Under the pieces are notes generated by a model. That model saw only the letters and a program-made list of their open reading frames with translations, had not been told where the DNA came from and searched no databases. DNA of 64,000 nucleotides from Apostichopus japonicus. Taxonomy: Eukaryota > Echinodermata > Holothuroidea > Aspidochirotida > Stichopodidae. A program made the position numbers and the translations under genes. Position 1 is the first letter of the stretch. Each line of letters opens with the position of its first letter. The stretch is from the NCBI RefSeq assembly GCF_037975245.1, contig NC_092569.1:20205001-20269000 (forward strand), written 5' to 3'. Shown piece after piece: positions 11,501-23,600 of the stretch.

Positions 11501-14500
11501 CAGTGTTGCGTCCCTTCCTATATGCGAACTGGTGATCATCCATTAGGTTTACAGTTAGCCTTTTGATATACTGCAATATAAATCTTTCACATGATTTCAT
11601 GGCTACGGAAGTGAGCGCCACCGGACGAAGATCATTCATGCTGGTGATAGTTGACTTTTTGGGCACCGGAATAATACAGGATTGTTTCCATAGGCGAGGG
11701 ATGCACTGGGTCCTAAAGCACAAGTTGAAAATGTGGGTGAAGATATATGACAATTGATGGTTACATAGTTTCAAAACTCGCGGTGAGAGTTTGTCCGGTC
11801 CAGCTGATTTTGATGCGTTCAGCCGGGAGAAATCTCGAAGTACATCATCCTCTGTTATGGTTAGGAAAGGCGCGGACTCCCCGGAAGTTACTCTGAGAAT
11901 ACGTTCGATTTCATCCGTGAAATCGTGGCAATCGAACCGGTTATAAAATGAGTTCAGTTGATTGGCGTAGGTTTGGGAGTATTCTAGTAATGAGCAATGC
12001 TTCGAGCTACCGTTAGTATAACCGCTCATCAAACGCATGCCGGTCCACACATCCCTAATGTTGTTTGTTGTGAAATTATTTTCGATTTTCCGTTTATAAG
12101 CATCTTTCTCTTGTTTGATTACAGAGTTAATCTCCTTCTGAATTAGCTTCAAGTCATTTTTAGAACCCGTTCTGAATATCAGTTTCTTCTTATTGATCAA
12201 CTGTTTCACCCTTTTAGTAATCCATGGCTTGTTATTGGGGTAACATTTGACTTTCTTCGTGGGAATGATGGCGTCCTCACAAAATTTGATATAGGAGCTG
12301 ACGGTGTCCGTTAATTCGTGAATATCATCGGCAGTGTCAACAAACATTTTCCAGTCCGTGCGATCAAAACAGTCTTGGAGTTGATCCAGGGCATCATCCG
12401 ACCATTGTTTGATTGTAATTACCCGCGGCTTTTCACGCTGGACGACAGGCCTGTACTTTGGTAACAGGAGAACGAGGTCATGGTCGGCTTCACCAAGCTT
12501 AGTCAACTGGGATGATACATAAGCGTCTTTGACGTTGGTGTAACAAAGGTCCAGAGTCGATTCCCCCCGTGTTGGACAATTGACGTGTTGATAAACCGTA
12601 ATCCCGGGTGTTTCATTGATCCATGGTTGAAATCTCCATTAACCACAACAAGGGCATCAGGGGCTTTAGCTTCCAAATCTTGAATGGCCTTAATCAACTC
12701 AGCACTACCCGCCTTGGCAACGGACTTGTCCGGTATGTAAACAGTACAGACTAAAACGTGTGAGAACTCCCGCGGTAGATAAAATGGCCGTACAGAAACA
12801 GTTAACATTTCCAGGTGGGGGGGTGCAAACATAGTCCTTTCTGTAAACATTATTCGGGTGACACCACTTCTGGTTGACGTAAACACACACACCTCCTCCA
12901 CTGCATTTACCAGCCGCTTCCAAATCCCTGTCACCACGTACCAGTTGGAATCCGTCGATGTTAACATGATCGTCACTATGGTTACCTGTCAACCATGTCT
13001 CTGTGAACGACACAATACAAGTATTCCTGAAGTCCGACAAATATCTCACACTCGCACAAAGTTCATCCATCTTGTTGCTGAGAGATTGAACATTTCCCAT
13101 TATGATTGAGGGTAAATAAGGCCGGTTCTTACACTGACTATTCCTTCGTTTGACACCCCCTGCTTTCCCACGCTTTCGTCGCCTCATCTCTTTTGGTAAT
13201 AGCATATCTGGTAGTCCTGTACCGACTGCGCATCTAGTACCGATTGCGCGAAATTCCGATGGAGTGTAATAGAAGACTGTCCGGGGGCCATTATGAAAAA
13301 CCTCGCCATTTCCGTGGGAAACGATACAAACAGTCCCAAACACAACCAACAAAACGATAAACATCCACTTAGAGCACATATTGACAGCATTCGGTGGATA
13401 AAACAGCGACAATAGAACGATGAAACATGGAATTCGAGAGGAAACTGCAAGCTGTGTCGCCACGCGAGCAGCGCCACATATATAGATGTACCACATTCAA
13501 TTACAAATGGAATTATGCAAAATAATCATTTTCAAAATATTATATTTTGGTTGGAAACGACAGTACTTGGAACGTGATCCTGCAACATTTCTGGTATGTT
13601 TAAAAGTCATAAATCGGACCCTTTTCTTAAAGTTCACCCTTTATACCAAACCCAAAGTATTATGTATATATATATATTGTTTCTTGTTATAATTTCAAGG
13701 ACTTGAATAAATGTGTTTCAAACTCAACGACCTTTTATACATATTTCATGTAACATTTATATAGCAAATAAGAAAAGGGATTATTTAAGAATAGGTTGCA
13801 ATATACAAGAAGGTAAATATTGTTTACCAACAGTGGCAGCAAAACTTGGTACAGATCAACATCAAGTGTGAACATAATAGCAAATACTTATGATACTGTA
13901 CGAGCACGATTAAAATGTCACCATTACACTATTTTACCACAATGTTGAAGAGGATAGGTCAAAATTCATCCAAATCCTATGAAATGTCGAATTGAAAGTG
14001 AAATAGTAAGAAAAAGTTGAACTTACTCCTCTTAGCAGCCTTTTGTTTCCAAATTGCAATTCTTCCACTGCCTCCGCATTTTTCGGCTCCCGAACAAAAT
14101 ACACCATTTTCAAAGCAAGACTTCTTGTGCACATCTTTAGAAGGGAGTACGTCTTCGCACAAGCATTCGTTACCTCCAATGAGACCGTTGAATGAATGTG
14201 ACATACATTTACGTTGACATAACTCTAAAGTTAAATCCGGAAATTTACCACCGAAATGGAAGATTTCTGAACTATCATTTGAAGAATGATGAAAGCAGCC
14301 CTGGTATTGATCGTCTTAATATGTAAATAAATATGAAATATGCAAACACGTAAATTAGGTATTCGGATATTCATTTAATGAAGTAATACATGTTGATCAA
14401 TGAAATCGAATATGAAATACAGACTCAATGACGAACGCACAAGAAAACGACACTGTGAATTGAAATAGTTCACGATGTTCCTTGAGTAGTTTATCCGAGG

Positions 14501-16432
14501 TAAAAACTCAATAACAGACTCCAGAAAGACAACATAATAACATTGTTAATATACAATTTGTAAAAACATACAAAATTACGACCTCACAATGGATTGCTAC
14601 GTCATCGTTTAATTGAGTTCTACACGGTGTTCTTTCATTGTGTAATATGAAGTACTAACTCAGAAATGGACTCCAGAAGACATAGTTATGACAAATTGAA
14701 ATTGAGTATTACATGCTGTTCTTTGATGCAGAATCTAGAAATACAGATGCCCTAACGACCTCACCAGTAATCATTACGTTATCGTTTAAACGAGTACGAC
14801 ACGGTGTTCTTTCATTATGTTTTTTGAAGTACTAACTCAGAAATGGAATATAAACAATGTCAAGCTTTGATGTAATATGGAGAATAATAAAATCGAAACT
14901 AATTGACATTGTTAACATGTGAAAGTATATGCTGCCTAAAATCCAAGCTGTAACATTGCCGTGGTAACTTAGCAAACTTTACAATGAGCAAAGTTAGTGT
15001 TTATTTTATTGGGCTTGAAGATTAATTTAATAACTTTTTTATTTCCGTTAATGTTACTTTATTGAATGTATTTTTTTTTTTTTATTTGCATGATAGAAAT
15101 TTTGGAAGTTGGTGTAAGATGGTTGCCAAGACAAATGAAGATAAAATGAGAACAATTAAGTCACGTGATATAATTGTCCACAGGCTATTACATCGTTTTA
15201 CGGCGTATGATATATCGTATAAGTGACCATAGGAAAACCTAATAGAATATAACAGTATCAATATTTTCTCTTCTGAAGTGCTTTGGTATCTTAAATGAAG
15301 ATGAGTCATTTTCTTTCCATAAGCATATAAGAAATGTTGGTTTAGAGGTATGCAAACCCTATCCTTAAAATGTTGACAACAGTCGCTGTCTTTATATCCT
15401 TATTCTTATTATTAAGTTTTTCTTCTTTTTTTTTCTTTTTGGGGAGTCTCCTACTTTGTTAAGCCTTGCAGGCTTTATAGGAGACTTCCCGTCACACTGT
15501 AAATTGTGATGAAACAAATAAATATACAAATACAAAATATCCTACCTTGATACACGGCCAGAGCCTGTTCTCCGCCACATTTCACAGCTCCCGCACAGAA
15601 TGTATTGCACTCTTTGTCAGAAACATTTGTGAGTTTTTCATATAGGCCGTCATCCCCGTTTCTGCAGTGGCAATATGTTCCATTTTCCAAGCCGAAGTGT
15701 GTATAACTCCCAACGGCACAAAACCGAGAGCAATTTGAATGGCTTAAATCACTTTGATAGAGCCGTATTTCAAATTTTTCGTCAAAGTTACCAGAAAAGC
15801 ATCCTAAGTAGTCTCTGTCTGTTTAAGAACAAACAAAAATGATCTTGGTCGGATTGGGTGAAGCGATTTACGAAAATAATATGATGACATCGAAAAGAAA
15901 AACTGGTTTACTGAGGTCACGAAATGGGTCAGCCAACATTTCTCAAAAAGTTAACCGTCTTGAGAATTTTAATTGATTTACACTATTAGTTTTATCTTAA
16001 GTTGAAAATGTGCACGTCTTTTCTGCACGTCTTCCTCTTCTATGTCCTAAATGCTCTTCAAGACAAGAAGCATTTTCGTTAATGTTTAGCATGATTATAC
16101 CTTTATATAAACTTTAGCCCTGTTTACGCATTGATGAAACACTGAATAGTAGGAGGTATACCGTTCTGGAATTCTCTTTGTCTAGAAATTATAGCAATTT
16201 AAATGTTCCTTATTCTAACATAGTTGAAATATAATGATGTTGAAAAGAAACGCATTGTGAATTTCAGAGGAATTCGCCCCGTATCTTACTATGAAGGTTG
16301 TATTGTAGATTCATTATGTAACACAGAACGAGTTCATATTTTTCAGACAACAAAAGTGAGCTCACCTGCAAAACACAGCATTGTTTCACACAAAATCACA
16401 ATTATAAATACTTCAGTGCTTGAGAAACACAT
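8539..16432 (-). CDS. WSC-domain receptor A with ITIM-like tail
   Basis: Five exons on the minus strand: 16432-16366, 15818-15546, 14314-14027, 9944-9851 and 9379-8539 (TAG). All have AG/GT borders and phases 1,1,1,2, giving 520 codons without a stop. Residues 1-22 are a signal peptide (MCFSSTEVFIIVILCETM..). Residues 23-113 and 114-209 are two WSC domains, each with eight Cys and the closing KCGG motif; WSC domains are small Cys-rich modules thought to bind carbohydrate. Residues about 213-238 span the membrane (GGIYFLISSTSFILGCMSVI). The 280-residue tail is acidic and Ser-rich. Its tyrosine motifs include STYIAI (Y319) and TIMYATL (Y511), both fitting the ITIM pattern, plus EPYAVV (Y395). 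The LINE at 10190-13480 lies in intron 3, in sense orientation. Signalling is inferred from motifs only. The start is the ATG opening the signal exon; a short upstream ORF precedes it. Confidence 0.85.
9452..9850. other. Intron 4 of receptor A
   Basis: Together with 9380-9451 this lies between the membrane exon and the tail exon. Apart from short T- and A-runs nothing is recognised. Confidence 0.6.
10190..13480 (-). mobile_element. L2/CR1-type LINE, frameshifted
   Basis: A nearly complete non-LTR retrotransposon on the minus strand. A basic leader (about 13190-13130) precedes an apurinic-type endonuclease with NVQSLSNKMDEL, FTETWL and GDFNHGS. The reverse transcriptase follows with DFSSAFNT, GAPQGTVLAPFLF and FADDTALVG, then a C-terminal part (FYNSIISSVWSYRITSWVGN). 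The 3' end carries a (TATCT)n tail, read as AGATA repeats at about 10190-10236, a simple-repeat ending typical of L2-like elements. The frame is broken at least three times: near 12815 at a run of seven G, near 12595 where one base appears lost, and near 10850 where a short deletion removes several residues after KRLF. It cannot make an intact protein. The 5' limit is uncertain and no target-site duplication was found. Confidence 0.9.
13497..14026. other. Part of intron 3 of receptor A
   Basis: AT-rich sequence between the LINE 5' side and the second WSC exon. No exon, RNA gene or clear repeat is seen. Confidence 0.55.
14315..15545. other. Intron 2 of receptor A
   Basis: Separates the two WSC exons. 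A stretch of about 45 bases around TTAC/CGTTTAA..GAGT..ACACGGTGTTCTTTCATT occurs at about 14600-14660 and again at 14770-14840, a short diverged direct repeat. No further exon is recognised. Confidence 0.55.
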
Positions 16433-19400
16433 GATCAAATGTATCCATGTAATCCTGTGCAAAGATTATGACTTCAATTCCACCATAATATGGTACAGAA
16501 GAAACTGTCTCATTTCAATCATGAACAGTTACTCGTACAGTGTGCCTCATGCCGTACTTGCTACAAACCAACCTTCAAAGTTGTCTTCGTTGATTAAGAA
16601 CATAACATATATGAGAATATGCCTTTATCGACTGCACGCTAACCTATACCGAAACCAAAAGCATCGATATGCTTCATTAGTATCCTGTATAATGGTATAT
16701 TTAAAGAGAATATTAAGATATATCGGTTATAAAGAAACCGAAACATGCTTACATGCATTTCAGTGATTTAGAAATATATGCTACATTATTAAAATGAATA
16801 GCTGTGTATTCTATACAATTCTTATAGCAAGGCCTGCATTGAAAAACCGAACAGAAAGTATTACCTGAGATAACACTCGCATGCCTAACACTTTATACTG
16901 TTTTAGTTTGCTACAGTAATTGACACTGATATCGTAGTCCTGCGGATTATTTTAGCTTATTCGCTTCTCAATCTTTCTTGTATATGTGCACCCGGTTTAT
17001 AGCCTTATCATTGAAACTCAGTTTAAAGATTTATCAGTTAAAAGTGCGAGAAACCGTTAATCAGTTAAAACTGAATGTGTGTAAAAATTTCTTAACATGT
17101 GTTATTTCCTACCGAGAAAGAATTAACAACAGAATGCCGAAACACACGAAGCGGCGCATAACGACTGATATGTGTTAACTCCTTACCAAGACAGGATTTG
17201 ATTGATTCGTGGCAATTTGCCATTTTGCCAATTTGCCAATTTGCTACAAGTCGCTTATGTGGGTTTCTACTGTCCTGGCCAATACGATATGATAGGACAA
17301 TGGCAGTCCTGTAAAGTGATTCGACTTATTAGATTCTACATTGTTATGTCATGGTTTTCCTTAACCTATCCGGGAAATTTTAATATCGTGTTACAGTTGA
17401 AAGAATCCGAAAAAACATGTTTTGGCACGGGGGACGATGTGTGTGGTGGCCGTTGGTGTCCAAAGTCCTCGGAAACTTGATTTCGGTGTTTTCTTCTTTA
17501 TTGGTTACTGAACTCGTTTTCAGAAATATGCTGTTTTAATTGAACACCGTTTCCTCTTTATATTAAAACATGGGATATTAAAATATCTAAAGGTGAATAT
17601 TGCCCTCATTTCCATTTGAAGTTTAACTGAGATTGACATTTGCCTATTGCAAAGAAGAAAAGAAATCACAATAAATATAAAAACCTTTATTTGAAGGAAC
17701 TACATAGTGAAGTAAACCGGCCCATCGCTTGATTGCTCAACATTCAGTGACAACTTCCGTGCGTAATAATTTTGTCCTCGCCACGGAGGTTTGTGGACGT
17801 AAAGTTTGTTATCAAGAAAATGCATATTGTCATGCATATTGAAATCCCTAAACTGTCTCACGAAACAATTTCAACTTGATAATTTGTTATGCCATTTCAT
17901 CATATCATATCAATATCATTAACAGTAGTTTTACAATAGTTATCTTCTGTCGTTGCTGATTTCCAGATCTCTGCGTTAGGTTGTAAATTGATATGGTATC
18001 ATTATTTTCGATTTTTCGTTGTGATTACGCATTTGCAAGAGGACAGTTCCATGGGGTCAAATTCAAATACGGATTTACCATATTGTTATGTAGTAACTTC
18101 AAAGTTGTATCAATACCGTTCTATACTGAGTTCAATATATCGCGAGCGGCTCATCACAGTTAATTTACTCCATTACTCCTATTGATAGCGGTAAGGAAAT
18201 GTATAGATTAGAGGAGGACCTTGCCACATTACAATATTCTGTGTCAGTTAGCTATTTCGTCTACATCTGCCCATGTAGGCAGATGCTTTCAAAAATTACA
18301 TTCCTAAAACAAGTGTTTGTATTAATCATTGAAATTGTGACATCTGGAATATTAGCTCAATATGTCAATGCTCGTTGCATTTTGAATTTTAACAATTTCT
18401 CTTTGAGTAGAAATAGTAGTTTTCTTTTCTCTGTAGATAACTGTTTTACAGGAAATAAGGAAAGACGAAAGCCTTGTTTACATTACTTATAATCATACAG
18501 TCTGCTGTTCACAGATGCATTCACAAATTATCGCTAAATTTAAACCAGAAATGCAAAAGTGCACGGTGCTTATGTAAATAGTCGTGCGTTTGTGGTATCT
18601 GAGACTAGAAGGTTGCGGTCTTTAGATATCATGGTTCCTAAAGTTTCCACGATTTTATCTATGTCACTGAAATGAAACGACCTCTCAATTGTATGTTTAA
18701 ATTCAATGTATGTTTAAATTTAAATTCATTTCAAATAGTGAATTGTACCATCTATCCGTATTTATGCACCGGCTAATTAGTTGATATGTATTCGTGAGTT
18801 TCCTTAATTTGTTGTAAGATTAAGGGTTTAAAATGTTTGATTTTATTTCCCACTTTCACATTATTCCAAACAAGACCAAACATTTAAAAGGAAGAAAAAG
18901 ATAATCTTTCAACAATTGTGAAAAACAGAATACACACTTTGCTAATAAACTATAAATATATCAATTAATGAACTCGTCCATCCAGACCTTTTCATATCGA
19001 TGTACATTATTATCATGCATGACAATAACCCTTGACCTTATCCAGGAAGAACCCCCGACAAAGTGCAGTGATTGTTTGAAATAAACATCAAATATATATC
19101 AACTGTTTCAGGCATTTCCTTAGGTCATCATTATTATAATCCAAAGTAATAACCGTTGACCTTCGCGAGGCTTGTGACGATGTGATGTGATTGCTGGTGA
19201 TGATGTGATGCGATTGGTTGAGAGAAATAGTACTGCAACCAATCTTACGTTTTAACTGTAAAATAGTAAAGAAGGCGAGAGATCCAGGTTTGAATCATCC
19301 TTCCCTTTGGCTGCAGATAACTGTATTTGCCCTTTGCCCTCCTAATCCTGGTAGTGGGTTCTTCTTCTCACGTGAAGCACCTAAGTACAACATATGAGAT

Positions 19401-20639
19401 ATTATTGAGATATCTTGTCACAATCAAAGCGTTACAGACAAGTACGAGTAAACACACATTAACAAGCATACCGTCATGGCTTTTTCTTACGATACAAATC
19501 AAAACCAAACATTCAGATCTTCGACATATAAAGTGCAAACAAAAAATAGTTGTAGTGTTCAGCTCTTGTTAAATGAGTATAAACCAATTTATCTCTCCAC
19601 GTTGTTCTAGTCCTCATGTTGATGGAATTGATATATTCATTGATAACAGTGCAATACCTCTTGTCGGTCAATCGCGCTATAAATTTCTCTGTGTTTATCT
19701 TGAGTGCCAACGGAAGTTGTAGCATAATATTGGCACTCATATTTAGACAACATTTGACAGTGTTGTTGTTAGATTTATTGGTGATAGGGGTAAATATCCA
19801 TGAGCAAAACAATATACATGTTAAATCTCCAATAAAGTTTGTATGATGATTTTTTTTTTAATTTAATGTGTTAATATATCGCACTCCCTAAAATAGAACC
19901 AACGTTTAAGTGACTTCCTGTTTGTCACGAAACACTGTTAGTGTAGAGAAGAGGGCAACGAAAGTTAATTTATTTGTTGCAGACAATAATAGTATTGAAT
20001 GAAACCAAAAGATAATCATAACAATGTCAGTAACATATTGAAAGAAAATTAAAGAAAGGGGTTGATAAGTTAATTTCATACTGATGATAAAATAGCTCCT
20101 GTATATTGCTATAAACTGTCACGTATCGAAACCGATGTTGTACATTAAACCGACATATTTTATTAGTAAACTGTGAATCTGCTGCGATTCAGGTAAAGGA
20201 AGAAGGAAAATAAAAACAGTAAGAAAGAGAGTAAAAAATAAACAGTGCTATTGTTGAGTGAATAAAACGACGTAATTGAAAGCAATGAAGCCTGTCATTT
20301 GGGAGGTCATGGGTTCGATCCTCGGCATGCCCAATTAAGGTGGGTGATTTTTTTGATCCAGGCGAAGTTCCCATCTGAACTGGCCTTAAAAATTGTTTAC
20401 AATTTAATAATTATCCAAGACTGTAAATCGGAAGTGTAAGTAATAACCCATTTATGGATTAGGCATACGTGGCTGCCTAGCGTTGTAAAGTAACTGCCTT
20501 CCGTGTCGATATATACACTCGCTTCAATCTTATATACTTAAAGTTATAACTAAGCGAAATCAGCTATAACACTAAACTCCACTTCGTGTTCTCAATAACG
20601 GTAACAGTGGAAAAAAAAAACTCCTCGTACATTTCGTGT
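16433..20639. other. Intergenic, receptor A 5' side to receptor B 3' side
   Basis: About 4.2 kb. It must contain the promoter of receptor A (transcribed leftward); TTTGCACAG just upstream of its ATG could be a splice acceptor, so the true first exon may be non-coding and lie farther right. A SINE-like fragment sits at 20262-20395. Open frames here, including 180 codons at 16224-16766 on the + strand, overlap real minus-strand exons or lack recognisable content. No other gene is supported. Confidence 0.55.
20262..20395 (+). mobile_element. tRNA-derived SINE-like fragment
   Basis: GGTTCGATCC near 20313 is a good RNA polymerase III B box, preceded by GCCTGTCATTTGGGAGGTCA, the D-to-anticodon region layout common in tRNA-derived SINEs. 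It is followed by GATCCAGGCGAAGTTCCCAT. A full tRNA cloverleaf and a clear A box are not seen, so it is not a tRNA gene. Tail and target duplications were not identified. Confidence 0.45.
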
Positions 20640-23600
20640 TTAGATATCATATAACCCTAATCCATACGCATCAAGTGAGTCAGCTTCCTGTGAAGGTCCC
20701 GTCTCCCTTCCTACCGTTACATTGCCTGTATCTTGTAAGGAATGATCTATTGATTCACAAAGAGTTCCATGATATGATTCAACAACATACTCCACGTCGG
20801 TCATATCATCCGGGTTCTCAGCTAAATATGAATGACGTACATCTATATTTGGTCTTCTTTCGTTATCATATTTAATTGTCGGTTTGGGGCGCATCTGCGT
20901 AAGGTACCAACGTGAAATCGTAGATCTGGTGGCAAAATGTAAGATTAATGAAGATAAACTAATTTTAAAGAGAGAGAAAAAATACACCAAGTCTTCATGA
21001 CATTACGGCATGCAGAGGTGCGCTCGAAGTTATGTCAAAGTGAAATGGTGTACCCAATGTAGAGATATAAGACTATTTGGTCATTTTGATGGATCAGAAA
21101 AAGTTGAACACGCGCATTATCTATCTGTGTTGACATATTCTGATGTAGACACTCAATTCTTATATAAACTATTCCAAATTTATCTTATTTGATTTTTTCC
21201 TTGATGTAGGATTTTTTCGGTCACATTAAAATATTGTTCATTCATACTTAGTAAAGATTCCTAAATCCTATTGGTCCGTTCAGGTCAGCTGACCGTGGTT
21301 AATCCTGTGAGTAACGCACGGTAAAATTACCGGTGGATGAATACAATTGTTACCATGTTTTGTCGTCTGCTTTGCTGAGCTATTGAAATTCATCAAAAAC
21401 ACAAAATCTTGTTCAAAAGTCTTGCAAGATGCCATCACAGGTAAAGGACGCGAAACCATGGATCCGCACTCGAGTCTAGGCCAAAGTGTAGGCTGCACAG
21501 CTGTTGCCTCCAACAATGACATTAACGTTACTGCTGCTGTTAGGGCTGAAACGTCTAACATGTCCAAACTGTTTTCCAAATGTTCTTTCCAAAGTCCTGC
21601 GAATGTTTACTACCAAAATTCATAGTAATATCCGTATTAAAACACCAAACAGTTGTGGATGCTTTGAGTTTAAATATATCCAGTATCTGTCCGTAATTAA
21701 GTGTTCGCAAGGTCGTTATGTTGCTCATAGTGTTATAAAGTTAAAGTTAACGACCGCAGTGCCAAGCACTGTGTAGTGTGTACGTTCAAGTGAGTGTACG
21801 TGTTCAATACAAGGCCTACTATGTTATCGTATGGCTGTATACCATACGTACATGTTTGTCCCTAGAATGGTTGCTATGGGAACCAGAAGCTGTAGGGCAT
21901 TGATATGATGAAGCCAATTAGTAATTGTTTGTAGTTCCTTGTTATTGAGACCTTTCAAAAATAGTTTTATGGCCGCAATATTGCCAAAAATTAGTTAAAT
22001 ATTATTATGGTTCATCTTTTATGAATGACAGCCTTTCAAAGACGTTTCCTTTATCATTATTCACTATCGTTCAGTATTACTTTATAATTGCACATGTACA
22101 TTAATGTTATGCTGGTTGTTAATCGTTAATTCGACTTACGGGGCATCACTTTAATAAATCTTCGGTTATATTTAACCAAAAATGTTTTTATTATGATTTT
22201 TCCCCCACACAAATGGTAGTGTATGAATGAACGGGGTTAATCAACGGTCTAGCGTATGGCGGGCCATCAGTCTCAAATCATGGGAGATCGACTTATACCG
22301 ATTTAAATCGACATATACCAGTTTCCTTCGACATATACCAGTTTCCCTCGACTTATACCAGTTTCATTCTACATATCATCGATTTAAATCGACATATACC
22401 AGTTTACTTCCACATATCATCGATTTAAATCGACATATACCAGTTTCATTCTACATATCATCGATTTATTTTACTTATCATCGATTTAAATCGATGATAA
22501 GTAAAATAAATCGATGATATGTCGAAGGAAACTGGTATATGTCGATTTAAATCGATGATATGTAGAATGAAACTGGTATATGTCAATTTAAATCGACATA
22601 TCATCGATTTATTCTACATATCATCGATTTATTTTACTTATCATCGATTTAAATCGATGATAAGTAAAATAAATCGATGATATGTCGAAGTTAACTGGTA
22701 TATGTCGATTTAAATCGATGATATGTAGAATGAAACTGGTATATGTCAATTTAAATCGACATATCATCGATTTATTCTACATATCATCGATTTATTTTAC
22801 TTATCATCGATTTAAATCGATGATAAGTAAAATAAATCGATGATATGTCGAAGTTAACTGGTATATGTCGATTTAAATCGATGATATGTAGAATGAAACT
22901 GGTATATGTCGATTTAAATCGACATATCATCGATTTATTCTACATATCATCGATTTATTCTACATATCATCGATTTATTTTACTTATCATCGATTTAAAT
23001 CGATGATATGTAAAATAAATCGATGATATGTCCATTTAAATCGACATCTACCAGTTTAAATCGATGATATGTCGAATTAAATTGGTAGAAGTCAATTTAC
23101 GTGGACTTATACCAGTTTCTAGCGTCTCAAATCGACATATACCTATTTAAATCGACATATCATCGATTTAGCTCATTAACATATTCCAAATCCCGATTTC
23201 GGTGATGATTGACATGTGGAGATACATCACGTGTAGTCACCTGACAAGGCGGGCGAGTAATTTAATAGTTCCAAAATTACGAAGCTAGAAAGGGTGTTCA
23301 TCATGGTTATACAGTATGTCAATGGTAATTATGAACAATTACTTGCAAAAAGATTTCGGTGTAACAATAAGGCTGAAATAACAGATATGTCAATGACGTG
23401 CAATTATCTCAATGCAAACTGGGCTTGTCTACCCGAACACGTGGCGCTATAGTATAGGAATACACATGCAACTGAATAGGCCCACAGTACGTACACAGAT
23501 GCAATTACCTACTCCAGTTACACCATAAACAAAGATGATATTGTTCTGCAGTGAGGCCTACTGTAAGGTTACGTTTTAATGTAGCTAAGTATATACCCAT

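Noticed and set aside
16224-16766. 180-codon open frame on the + strand
   Set aside because: It overlaps the minus-strand signal exon of receptor A (16432-16366), has no recognisable domain and no matching copy or splice support.
20281-20340. Possible tRNA gene
   Set aside because: A good B box is present but no cloverleaf or acceptor stem can be formed; better read as a SINE-like fragment.
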